The notes beneath the pieces are model-generated. The model did not search any database and was not told where the DNA came from. It worked only from the letters and a program-made list of their open reading frames with translations. Source: Tubiluchus corallicola (lineage: Eukaryota > Priapulida > Priapulimorpha > Priapulimorphida > Tubiluchidae). From it: a stretch of 60,000 nt of DNA. The translations under genes and the position numbers were made by a program. This document shows, piece after piece, positions 46,938-59,187 of this stretch (positions are counted from its first letter, which is position 1; every line of letters starts with the position of its first letter). The DNA lies in the NCBI GenBank assembly GCA_030141605.1, contig JAQGDQ010000003.1:1881501-1941500 (forward strand), in the 5' to 3' direction.

Positions 46938-47515
46938 CTGTAATTATGCCAACTAATATGCTGCATAGTTCATTTAGATGTGCATTTTTGTTTGTCGTCT
47001 AAATTGAATACAGTTAAAAGCTATAAGCATCTCCACCATATACAGTTCTAATATTGGCAGAAAACCTTTATTTTTGTGCTTAGAAGAGCTTGAATGCACA
47101 TACATAATGCTAAATCTTGATTAAAATGTAGCAAAAAAATCATTCACAATATAATGGTAATTTTTACCATTAATATGCATTCAGAACAATAGCACTCTTT
47201 CTTTTACCTCAAAACTAATTTGCCCTGTGCAGTCTCTAATTTAAGTACAGTTTTTACTTCTGCCTAAATAATTGTCTCTTGTTTGTTTTTCCGTGTGTAA
47301 ATAACAGTGAGTTATGTAGTTTGCAGACATTAGCTAAATGGTTTTTAGATGTTGGAAAATGTATTTGCGTGTCAATGTTGCCAGTTCACAATATTTAGTT
47401 TTGAAACTTGATCTTGCATGTGACATTCGCTATACAAGCTTATATTATTGGCAATTCCATGATGTTCGCCAGTGCATTTGTTGTTGGGGCACTAATTTTT
47501 GACTAATAACAGTGT
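46938..47515. other. Intergenic between FAM184 and the GPCR gene
   Basis: About 580 AT-rich bases. A very good 3' splice site ('ttttgactaataacag', with a branch-point-like 'gactaat') ends three bases before the GPCR ATG, so part of this interval is probably a 5' UTR intron of that gene. No other feature seen. Confidence 0.5.
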
Positions 47516-48619
47516 ATGCGAAATTGGGAAGTTGAAAGAGCCAGTAAACTGCATTGGTCTAGGTTAGAAGTGATGGAGCATTTTACAAATCAAAGCTATA
47601 ATGAGCAACTTGATGTCTTGAAGACTTCTCTAGCTTTCTATGCTTATGATGTCATGTTTCCAATTCTGTTTGTGCTTGGAACAGTTGGTAACATTTTTAA
47701 TCTAATTACGTTATGGAAAAGTTCAGCACTTTCTACACTACCATATATATACTTGCGTTGGCTTGCTGTGTCCGATTTCTGTGCTGTAAATTTCTGGTTT
47801 CAACTTTCAGTGATATATAGGAAAACGCCAAGGTATCATTTGATTAGATATCTCATTTATTTCGTTCATGTAATGAGAAGCGAGTTCAAATTTGCAAGCA
47901 ACTTTCTTATTTCATTTATGACAGTGGACAGATATATAGCTGTATGTCACCCATTAAGACGCCATCTTCTGACGAAAACCCGCATCAATGTATTTGTTCT
48001 AACAGCTTTCGTATTTCCATTTCTGTTGGAGATTCCTGACAGTTTTAGCAGAAAAATGTCATTAGTGACTGACCCAGTGACAAACATAACTACACCTTCC
48101 TGGGAGTGGAACACTGGTCTCACACACCATCCACTATTTTTGGTTTGGGTGTGGCTTCGTACTGTGTCAGGCAAAATTCTGCCCCTTCTCGTCATCGTTG
48201 TTCTGAATCCCTTGATAGTCTTAGCACACCATCGCAGCGTCAAAAAACGTCACACACTTGTGGCCAAGACTCGTTTGCAAGAAAGGAGATCAGAAAAGCG
48301 ACTTTTGGTTTTGCTTCTTGGCATCTCAATTACGTTCGTCATGTGCATTGTACCCGAAGCGATTATTGGCATTGTTCATCGTACTGCTGCTAAGGAACTT
48401 GCTGATTCATTGGGTTTTATCGTGCTGCATGACATCGCAAATGTTTTGGCCATGTTCAATTATGCTATAAACTTCTATTTGTACAGCATTGCCAGCACTG
48501 AGTTTCGGAGAGCTTTCTCAGACATCTTTGGCATTTGCCTGCCACGTCACGTACATCCGTCAGAAACAGTTTCTGTAGCCAATGCTGTATCCAATAGACA
48601 TACTGGTCGACTTAATTAA
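47516..48619 (+). CDS. Divergent class A (rhodopsin-like) GPCR, peptide-receptor type
   Basis: A 367-residue intact frame from ATG at 47516. The seven-helix pattern is clear: TM1 with GN (58-59), TM2 with LAVSD (83-87), TM3 ending DRYIAVCHP (138-146), basic third loop (239-262), TM6 FVMCIVP (274-280) and TM7 NFYLYS (319-324), then a short tail. N-glycosylation sites are at Asn25 and Asn190. The overall look fits the FMRFamide-receptor-like neuropeptide receptors, which often have NFxxY in place of NPxxY. No Cys is seen at the start of TM3 or in extracellular loop 2 (about 175-207), so the usual disulfide is absent, and the TM6 CWxP toggle is CIVP. An alternative ATG at 47573 would remove 19 residues. 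The ligand is unknown. Confidence 0.9.
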   Translation: MRNWEVERASKLHWSRLEVMEHFTNQSYNEQLDVLKTSLAFYAYDVMFPILFVLGTVGNIFNLITLWKSSALSTLPYIYLRWLAVSDFCAVNFWFQLSVIYRKTPRYHLIRYLIYFVHVMRSEFKFASNFLISFMTVDRYIAVCHPLRRHLLTKTRINVFVLTAFVFPFLLEIPDSFSRKMSLVTDPVTNITTPSWEWNTGLTHHPLFLVWVWLRTVSGKILPLLVIVVLNPLIVLAHHRSVKKRHTLVAKTRLQERRSEKRLLVLLLGISITFVMCIVPEAIIGIVHRTAAKELADSLGFIVLHDIANVLAMFNYAINFYLYSIASTEFRRAFSDIFGICLPRHVHPSETVSVANAVSNRHTGRLN

Positions 48620-50013
48620 TTAGCAAAATGCTTTTTCTGCTGGTAAGAAGTTTGCATTTCATTTGCATTACTAACAGTCTTACCATTCTTTAGTTTAGCA
48701 ATAGGAAATCTGTGCCAGTTCATTATTTTGTCGGTTTATCAAATGTATAGTAGCAGTTGTGGCAGCAGGTTGGAAGTAGTGGTTGTTATGTTCATGGCTG
48801 ACCAACAGGTTGAATACAGGTTGATGGCTGAATACAGCTTCCGAGTGGTTTCAAGTACTGTACTACTTCGACTATTTCTTTCGCTGATGGGAGGATGCAC
48901 AACGACCATAATGAGTAGACCCTGCTTTGAATGCTAAATCCTGGCAAAACGTTGAAGGCTAGTAATTAGACTTTACTTACCAGCTTATCATCCACATATT
49001 TTTATGCTGCCAGATTTTGAAAAATCCTGACATTTTGCAGTTTTGTTTTGTTTGAGTGCATCACATTTTAATATGCATAATTGATAATTAATTAATAGCA
49101 AAATAGATGAGGTGCGAAAACTCAAAAACTTTGTCGGTTTGTCTTCATTACGAAACTAGGCAAATTTACTTAATACCACATAATCATATCACAGTTACAA
49201 TATTATAAAAGAAAAATTGCATAACTTGTAAGTTTCATTATAATTATAATTAACAACATGAATAACAAAATTCAATATTTAAATTTAAGAATATAAAAAA
49301 TAAAATGATGAATACAAATAGTTTCATTTAGTATTTAATTAGAACACTTTAGGTGAACAAAGTAAGAATAACTAGACAAATTCAATGAAATAACAATCAC
49401 AGAACTTCATTTTATTTGAAATGATCAACAAATCCACAACTAAATAACAAAACAAGGAATCTTATTATGAATTCAGAATTATTTAATAGAAATACATTGC
49501 TAGATTGTATTTAATTTAACTACATATCTAATCAAATACATGTAATTACAAAAGCAGCAATATAATAAATCATCTTTACTGTAATAGTAAAATTTATAAA
49601 ACAGCACAAAATTGTATCACAAATCACAATTTTATGTTATTTATTATTATTATGACTGCTTACAACACAGACGAAGTTAAATCTCACAAAAATACAAAAA
49701 ATGTATAACTTATGAAATAAATTTCATTATAATTTAAAATTAATTATATTAACAACATGAATACTACAAAGTTGAAAAGTATAAAAATAAAATAAGGAGT
49801 ATAAACTAATATACAACCAGAACACTAACTGAATTAGGCTAATGAAGTAGAAATAATCAGACAAATTTAATAACTAAACACAATAACAGAATTAAATTCT
49901 TGCACTAATTCTCTGTATGATTATAATGAAATAAGCATTAAAAATCCACAAGTAAGTAATAATTAATGATGCTGTGCAGTTTAGATGCAGCTTTCTATAA
50001 AAATATTTCTTCT
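48620..50013. other. Convergent intergenic region, A-rich with a 500-bp-period duplication
   Basis: Between the 3' ends of the GPCR (+) and kleisin (-) genes. Segments about 49190-49440 and 49690-49940 are diverged direct copies about 499 bases apart, sharing 'aacttgtaagtttcattata'-like and 'taacaacatgaata' blocks. An AATAAA for the plus strand lies at 49299-49304; for the minus strand the nearest AATAAA-type site is about 370 bases past the kleisin stop. Confidence 0.5.
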
Positions 50014-53000
50014 TTAATTCATACGGGTGAAGTAAATGTCACTGAAGTTTAACCCATCTTCTTGTCTTGCTTTGACTTTGCCCTTCTTGAGTAACACTGT
50101 AAACAAAAACACATTAAAATAATAATTCCACAAATCAATAAAATATATTTCACGCTCTAGAAAATAAATTGCATAATGCCAATTTTTTACACAAAATTAA
50201 ATTTACTTTTTATTTCATTATAATCATACAGAGAATCTCGGTCAAGCTCGGATATAAGGCACACATCGGGACCGAAAAAAACCGTCCCTTATATCCGATA
50301 TTTCATACCCGAAGTTGAGTCAGACCAAGGGTGTATCTAGGCCAGCGAGCTCCATATACCTAATCTGGTAGCCTAATGCCCAATGAACCATTTGTCGCAA
50401 CGTATGTAATATACCGATTTAATGCAAACACGTCCAATCATCTTGAACTGAACACAAAAATCGATGTTTATTCAAACGCATCCCAATTACAAGCCATTTT
50501 ACTACTGGTAGTATGCTAATAATATTTATGCAAATGTTTATGACTACAATCACCGCAAACCATTCGAAACACAATGGCACTGTACTACGATCACCGAGAA
50601 AAAAATTATCCGGAAAATTTTTATCTGGAAAGTTTAGTTTTCGCCATTCTTGTTGATCAGCTCATCGGCCAATCACCACCTGCCGCATAATTTATACGGG
50701 GCATCGTGATTGGCTAAGGTGCATCATGCGAACTACTAGGTCCAAGGGAATACTACTACTAGTCCAAGGAAATACAAGGATGTAAAAAATATTTGATCAT
50801 AGGGTCCCTTATATGCGAGGTAATTTACCTGGGTTTCTATTACGCGTGACCTAAAGATATCGTCCCTTATAACCAAAAGTCCCTTATATCAGAGTACCTT
50901 ATATAGGAATATTTTTACAAAGGAATGAAAAATCAGGACCGGTGTTGGTGGTCCTTATAAGCGAGTACCTTATACCCGAGGTTGACTGTACTTGCCAAAG
51001 CTTGTGCAAACATGAAAAATTCGTAATTCTGAGAAAAATTCAAACATGTTAACACTTACCGAGCATTTTGTAGAAAATTTTAGCAGCCTGATGTTTAGCA
51101 AAATTCTCTGGTGGTACCAACTCACGGAATGTAACTTTTTCATGATTACTGAAAATCTCTTCCAATTCCCTGAAACAAGTGAAAATTCACACATTAAAAT
51201 ATGTGTACAATCAGGGGTATAGTAACTATAGTTATTTCAGTTAAAGCTTATTTTATACTGTATTCATACTAAATAATAAACAAAACTGAACTTATGCCAC
51301 TAATCAGTTCGTCAGTTGTATAATTCTAAGTTGTAGTTTTCTACTATGCACTTTGCTAGTTATTCATTTGGCAAGTATACGAAAGTATGCATAGTTGTAC
51401 ATTTTGCCGGTTCACATTTCACCAGTTGTACCGTTTGCCAGTGTGCACTTTACCAATTGTACATTTTATCGCCATGCACTTCGACAGCTGCAACTACTAA
51501 ATGCATTTTATGGCAGTTCGAGATTTTTCAGTATGTACTTCACCACTCATACAGTTTGGAAAATATGTACTTCCCCAGTGGTAAAATATACAATTTGGTG
51601 GTGGTGGTAATAATAAGCACAGTTGAATGGAATAACTAAACTTGGCCTTTGATTCAAATGCTCTTTACAAACAAGCTAAATATAACAAATGTTATTGTTT
51701 CCGTACCTGCATTTTGAAATTAGACAAAAATTATTACAGCATAACATCATTATAGGAACTTGCTATGAACTCAAAAATACTATATAATCGAGGTACTCTA
51801 TAACTATATGCTCAAGAATATAACCAATGGATGGATATTGGATAAGCATGTATTAATAATTGCTATTTATAAATACTGTATGGGTGTGGCTTCACAGAGG
51901 ATATAAACTTTTAAAGTACTTTTACAAAATACTATCAACTGCTTTGCAGCAGTAGAACCAAAACCAAAATAAAAATCAATTTGGTTCTGGCTTTACCCAA
52001 TAACAACACTTCAGCAAGACTTGACCAAACTTTGGAAATGCTGATAATCTTACATGTTTTCTTGCTGACGAAATGCTGCATTGACTTCCAATTGATATAT
52101 TTATCAGAAAGAGGCCCAGTTCTCTTTTTTTGCTCAGTGACATGATTGCTCTGCCGTATACGCTTGGTGACCACACGTTACAAATAACATGTACTAGACT
52201 AGTTGGGCGCTAGCCACTGAATATAACTTACAACTGAATGCTTTCACATTGTACAGATGATGATCCTTCGACTCATCAATCATATTCGAAACTCCGCATG
52301 CTGCAAGCCCAACAACTTTATCACAGTGTTACCAGGAATGACAGGAATAAATTTCAGATCAGTAATAATGTTTGCAATAAACTTAACTTTAGCTTGAGTT
52401 AACAAAAATTTGTATAAAGATTGTGTATGTGGATGGCCACTAAATTACCACTAAGATGATTGATTTATGCTGCTGAAATTAAGCATAAGGGTAAAAATAG
52501 CTTGGTGAACTTAGCAATGTCGTGAATCTACCTATACTTACTGTTTTTAAGTGATATGTTTGAGATTAGTTGTCAGACATATTTTATTGCATGTCTTGCA
52601 AAATTAATTACCTCTGAGGACTCAGTAAACTTAAAAGCTAAGGACAACGTAAAGCCTGAATAACAATTCAATAGGCTGACTACTTACTTGTACAGGACAT
52701 GCTAACAAAGCAAACATTTTTGAAATTATAATAATATACGATATGCAATGCAAACTGCAGATGATCACAAGTGGCCAATGCCGACCACACAATTGCCTCT
52801 CCCACCATTTACTTTCATTTTACAGCACCTCAGAAAGATCGCACATATTGCTTTTGTTCTACAGTAAGAACTAGAAATAATTTGCTACAAAAGTGCACAG
52901 AAATCATTGCAAAATTAATCTGATTGCATGATATTTCAAAAGTTTTAATAACCAAGAATGAGCGTAACAGGATTGTTGAATTAATCAAAGCCGAAATTTT

Positions 53001-54472
53001 ACACTCAAATAGAATTCCAACACTCAGATTTGATTCGAACATTCGATGCCAACCCGTACCAAGTACATTGTATACAGAGTTATTACATTAGTTAAACGAA
53101 TTGTGAACGTTCTTTTTTGTGAGTTCGCATTACTGGTGTGTACGCAATAAGCCATATTCGCTATAAATGTGTCATACTGTACGAAGCCGAAATTTTACAT
53201 TCAAATAGAATTCCAACACTCAGATTTGATTCGAACATTCGATGCCAACCCGTACCAAGTACATTGTATACAGAGTTATTACATTAGTTAAACGAATTGT
53301 GAACGTTCTTTTTTGTGAGTTCGCATTACTGGTGTGTACGCAATAAGCCATATTCGCTATAAATGTGTCATACTGTACGCCACATGCTGCCTTATTCTGT
53401 AAATAGTTTTTAGACGAATAGCACTTACTCCATCACAAGACTGCTTTTTAGTGGATAACGTTCCACTGTAATTTCGGGAGAAGGATGAAGCTGGTAGCTT
53501 GTACTCATACCAGTAGATCGATCTGATCTTTCTTCACTTTTGGATTCAGAACTTGATATTTCCTGGCCGTCTTTACTTTTCCGTTTTCGTGGTGGATGTG
53601 CCTTTTCTATCTCTATCAAATATGAAAAAATTTAGTCTTTCTATCTCATACATTTAGTCTTACAGCGCACCTTCATACAACTTAAGCGTAATTTATACTA
53701 AGTGTATACTGGATGGTGGTATATCAGGTTCAGCTAAGAAGCTGTAAGGATGTCTAAGGAATTAGGCAACCAAATTCCAGCAACTTATAGCTATTAGATG
53801 CAGGACAGTCTTTAGGGCATGGGTGAATTTAATGGGATTTGCATCGCACTTTGTTACCCATTTTCTTGCATTTGTAAATCAACATTCATTTTGGCTAACC
53901 AGTACTGGAAACCGATACAAGAAATGACATATATTTGTTCTAATTTTACCCAACTGAAAAAATGCAACCAAATGTAGGTACGATATGTACATATTCTTTT
54001 CTGTAAAATAGACTGTTTGTTTACGAATGTAATAACGTACCACATAATTTTATTGATTTATTACTCAGTTCTAGTTTTATTGGTTTTTAATATATTTTTA
54101 ATTAAACCTAGTGTCTGTGAAATGCAATGACAACAGTGTTAGTCATTCCCAGTGGCGGCTCGTAGCTAAAGTTAGCGAAAAAAATTTGCCATTGTTTTAA
54201 TATTGCTTAAAACGAAACAAACACATAAAAAGAAAATTCATACATAAACTTTATAAAATCCTAAACAAAATAAATATTTGTTACTTGCTAATAGCCTAAA
54301 TTGTTATAGTTAAAGCTTGATCATTCATTTAAAAACATAAACGACTCTTCTCTTTTTACTATGCACAAAAAGATTTATAACTTTCTCCTTGATTTCTACC
54401 TTGCACACTTGCACAACAGGGTCGGCACTGCGTGAGCAACAGTGCTCTCTCTCTCTCGCTCGCTCCCTCCCT

Positions 54473-54542
<70 letters not shown>

Positions 54543-57500
54543 AGCGTGCAGCTTCTTATCTCCGACATGTACACATGCACACAACAGCCAAACACCGAGT
54601 TGCTGGAATTGTGAAGCGCACAGTTCCATACAAGGATTTTTGTAATTTTTCCATGAATCAGGGAATCATTACTGACAATAAGCTTAAGGATTATATAATG
54701 TATAAGCATGTAGAAAGAATTACAGAAAAGAGACTCATTATATTGAATGTTAACAACAATATTGAGTGACAATAGGAGATGCTGCAGCACTGCAGTGCCT
54801 AGACACAAGCCACCACTGGTCGTTCCTCGTTTGATAAACTTGCAACATCTTTTGTTTCTTTTGTTACAATGAGTGAAAACAGAAAACCAAAACTTTATTA
54901 GCATTTAATGTGTACGTTAGTGGAACATTTGAAATGTAATTATGCAAAGAAACACACTATGACCAGAAGTGTATTTTCACCCTTCCACTCTCTTTGTCAT
55001 AATGACCAGTTTGTAGCTAAATGGTGTATGAGCGACAAAGAAGCCAAACAGCATTTTCCAAATTTATAAAGTACACGGGAGAAGTAGGTGCAAGGGAGAA
55101 GCAGAAGGAATACCTAAAATGAATAATGAACTTTTGATGAAATGTCTTTGCTGAATCCAAAATAAATAAGAAAAACAGAATCGCTGTTGTTGTGTTTTGT
55201 CAGTATATTAACTTGCCATTGAAAATGTATTTTTGTAGGTAGGCCTCATATATTTGCAAAAAATATTTATCAGTAAGTGCTAATCAAAAAATGTTATTTG
55301 CTAGTCAAATGAAAAGATGATTAGCAGTTGACGCTAATCAAATTTGAAAAATTAAATTCATCTCTGCTTCAGTGAAACAGACAGTGATATTATAAATGAG
55401 TGGTTCAAGATCAAAATGGAAGTCCGGAAGCAAAACATACATTTCCAACTCAAAACCTGTTAAGTGCTGGACAACCAAACTTGGGTAACTTCCAGCACTG
55501 GAGTATGTGAGTGCTACATACATGTACAGTAACTGGACTGGCAATATGAATCTTACCTGCTAGGTGAAATGATAATCACATAGCACTTACTGGCTGCCCC
55601 CTTTACACAACGATTAAAATCAAAATGCACTACAAATTCCATTTCTCACCTAAGTTAGTAGACTGTTCTTCCAAAACCGTGGGCAATGTCTCATCAATGG
55701 GAAGTGCATAATCAATTGCACCAATCGATTCTGCCCTACAAATAAACATTTTCTGCAATTTTAAAAATGCGTATTAAGTAATATTACTAATAGTACTATC
55801 TGATCCACTCTCTTGGGTTGGAATGGTCACTTACGTTTTACACTATAAACTATTTAGATTTTGCGAAGTAAATGATAACAATGAATTTACCATTACAAAA
55901 GTATTTTGTTACATAAACTAATTTACAAATTACCAATTAAATGTCATTAGTAGCAGTAAATCTCGAAACTTACCTAAGTTGGTCCTGCATTCTTACACTG
56001 TCCTGTCTGTCAGCTTGATATGAAGAATCACCACGAATTGCTAGATACAAAAGATAAACCATAGTATTTATGCACATGTAACAACATGTATTTTCTTTTC
56101 ACAATTCATTCAAACCAGTTTCACAACAATGCATCAATCACTATGTAATTTCTGTAATGCTATATCTTTGAAAGAACTTACCAATTTCGGAATCAGATAA
56201 ATGTGACCTACTAAGTCTAGACCTCTCACGACTATCGCTAATATCTGACTGATCTCTCCTCCTTTCGGGTGATGAAACAGCACTGTCTCTCCTCAACTGT
56301 TGTGCAAAATCAGCATGAGTGTCTTTAACTGTAGCCCTGGGAAAATCTGACACAAATCCAGCCAATATTTCTTCTGGCCTCTGGGACACTTCCATTTCTT
56401 TTTCAGCTGATGGAACCTCGAGACGCTCCAGTGGTAACAGTTCAACGGCAGGCTTAATGTGAAAAGATAGGAAAATGAAATCATTATTTCACAAACGAAA
56501 CCGGGTAAACCCTAAAACTACTATGCCGTAGGAATGCTTGTAGTGTTTACTGTATAAATTTTGATATCCAACTAAATCCAAGAATCACCTTAGAAATGTG
56601 AGAATTAACCTTATATTTGTGACTTAAATAGCTCAACTTATTCATTAAGGCACAGAGGCACACAGAACTTCCAGTGTCACAATATTTGCAGTAAAATGAG
56701 ACAATTTTCACTGAAAGAATTACTGGCTGAATTTTTTATTTCTCCATGACTAGTCACATAAAATTCTTTGTGTTTGACACCACAAATTTACGCCTACATC
56801 AAAATACTCACCTCGGTTATCTGCTGCTCAACAGAGCTAGGGTCTACAGTAGGTTCTTGTGGTATTGTCCACGGATAAGAGTCATCATATGCACCTATTT
56901 CTTCCTGTGCAGTTACGGCATTGCGCCGCCAAAGTGGTAGCAAGTGGCCACTTGAACGGATGCCTTTAAATATGCAAAATGTGTACCTATAAAGCTTGGA
57001 AATATCTAATTTAAATTAATCTTTGGCTTCTGCATCACTCTACCACAAAATGCAATAAGTTGCACTTAACATATTTGTTGATTTACTGTATGCATAAGTA
57101 AAAATATTATTTCACAGTTTGGCTTTTTACACACCTCTTGTTGCTGGCAGGCTGAAAACTTCAGCCATGTTTCTAGAGATCCACCATCTTGGATATACTT
57201 GAATTCTATCATCCTGTAAGCGTACACTAACACAAATTAATATAAGTTCAACAGAAATGTGGCCAACTAAAATAATAATGCAAACTAGCCAAGGCCCCGA
57301 AAAAGGTTTTGCTCATAAATACACTGATAATCAATAATGTGTGAACATCCAACATAGTGTATGTTTATCATCCTTGCACTCAGATATTACTATTAATGCA
57401 AAAACCAGCAGCATTTACTGGAGCAAAGACATAGGCAGAGTATGACGGTATGACATGAAAACAACGCAATGAAACATTACAGCATTACAGCTTCCAAGCG

Positions 57501-59141
57501 AGAATCTTCCGAAATAGAATCTCCAATTAACTCGCCCTAAAACGTGAGAGACATAAACTTGTAGTCTATACAGTTCCTCCTCTTCCCAAAAAACTATAAA
57601 TCTTCTTCCAAGACACCCACCAGGTGCCACTAGAACATTTTTTCTACATGGTGTTCTGTAAAATTTAAAAAAAAACTAGGAGGTTTGGTTTGGGAAAAAA
57701 TTGATTGCAGGAAACATGGCACCCTCGAGAATTCTAAATATGCCTATAACACCCATCAATGAACGTGCTACATAACCGTTATAAGCACAATCCTTGGTAT
57801 GTCCACATTCTCTTAAAATAGGAAGTATAAGTTTTGCAAAAAACAGGAAAAAACGGCCATTTTTAGAGGTTGTTGGCTCCTGTTCCTTGCAACTAACGAA
57901 TCATCGAGATGGTACTACACCATTATGCAGAGTATTTCATGATTTTGACAGTGGACTTCATTTTTCTACAATACATTTCACAAGATGATAGATTTCATTT
58001 TTCTACAATATATTTCAACAGATAAACGATGGATTTCATTCTCATACAATGTATTTCAAAAAATAGACAATGAATTCTCTTAATTATACAATGTATTTCC
58101 TAATATTGACAATGATATCTAAAAGTTGTACTTACATAGTTGCCCATACAATGTTCACAAGTAGACAAATCAACAGTATCAGTCCAAAACGTCGAAGAGT
58201 AAAGTCAGATTGGCGGTGACCTTTGTTAAAAAATGCAGAGTGCAACAACAGCAACGACTGATGATTTGTATGATGGTACAGTGGTGCAATTTATGACTCA
58301 TTATAATGAAGACGACGATGATGATACAGTGAATGACTGTAGCCTAGCGCATAGCAATGATTATGATGATGATTCATTGATAAAGATGGCAAACTATGTT
58401 GTCGCTGTTCCTTCAACTACAGATGATGGCCTAGATGCAAAACTTTCAAATTATTTAATCATGCAAAAGGAAGATGGTTTGCCAGGCTATCCTATTCAGA
58501 TGTAATAATTGCTACTGGTAAACCTTTTCTTAATATTTCAAGAACTCCCAAAATCCAAAACTTCACACCTTGTAGCAAGTTTGCTGTACACTTAAAGACC
58601 ATTAAGCTGTCATTGCCACAGTTGTGTGTGAATGTTTGGTCCCCTTGATGGTGGTAATTCGCAGTTGACTCTGCTGCCTTTTCTGGAAGATCCAGACCTC
58701 TGTCAGCAAAACAGCTGCACCTCCACTCTTGAAATTTGGTTTGTTCTTGTAAATACATAAACTTGTACTTGCATCACACACATGTAAACCTTGCAGGAGT
58801 ATGTTAATATCAGGGTGCATTATTGTATTAAAATTAAATATAGTGTCAAAAAGTGAAATACATGTTTTGAAGTGACTATTTTTAAAATACGATGTAGAAA
58901 ATAAAATTACAATAGCACTTTTTAAAACTACATTGAAGAAAAGTGAAATCCATCAAGTATTATGAAATACATTGTAGAAAAATGAAATACATTGTCCATC
59001 TCAGTAAATTAATAGTGCATTTTTAAAAATACTGTGCAAAATGGTGTAGGTTAAAACCTTTCATTTGGTATATGGATCACTGAAGGGTGTGCACTTGTTG
59101 GAGCTATAGCCTCGAATTTTATACACACACGCACGCGCACG

Positions 59142-59187
<46 letters not shown>

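Larger units (their letters stand above)
53613..55649. other. Kleisin intron carrying a hAT-like element
   Basis: No exon needed: exon 55650-55735 ends in phase 1 and exon 53429-53612 completes the codon. The intron contains the hAT-like element 54150-54818 with its (TC)n run. The remainder is AT-rich with nothing recognisable. Confidence 0.65.
57285..59122. repeat. Dispersed repeat, CpG-decayed copy split by a later insertion
   Basis: Its left part (57285 to about 57900) follows the repeat at 21300-22058 block by block ('ctagccaaggccccg', 'ccaattaactcgccc', 'acccaccaggtgccactaga', 'gaattctaaatatgcctat', 'ttgcaaaaaacaggaaaaaa'). Its last 80 bases (about 59045-59122, 'aacctttcatttggtatatg ... 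tatagcctcgaatttta') match that copy's right end. Between them lies about 1.1 kb absent from the other copy. Many CpGs of the first copy are TpG or CpA here. Confidence 0.6.

Noticed and set aside
47947-48470. ORFs in other frames across the GPCR coding region
   Set aside because: Shadows of the 367-residue receptor frame, which alone shows GPCR motifs.
54359-54904. Long minus-strand ORF of 181 codons with Arg-Glu repeats, and Ser-Leu repeat ORFs on plus
   Set aside because: Produced by the (TC)n run inside a hAT-like element; its flanks lack any domain.
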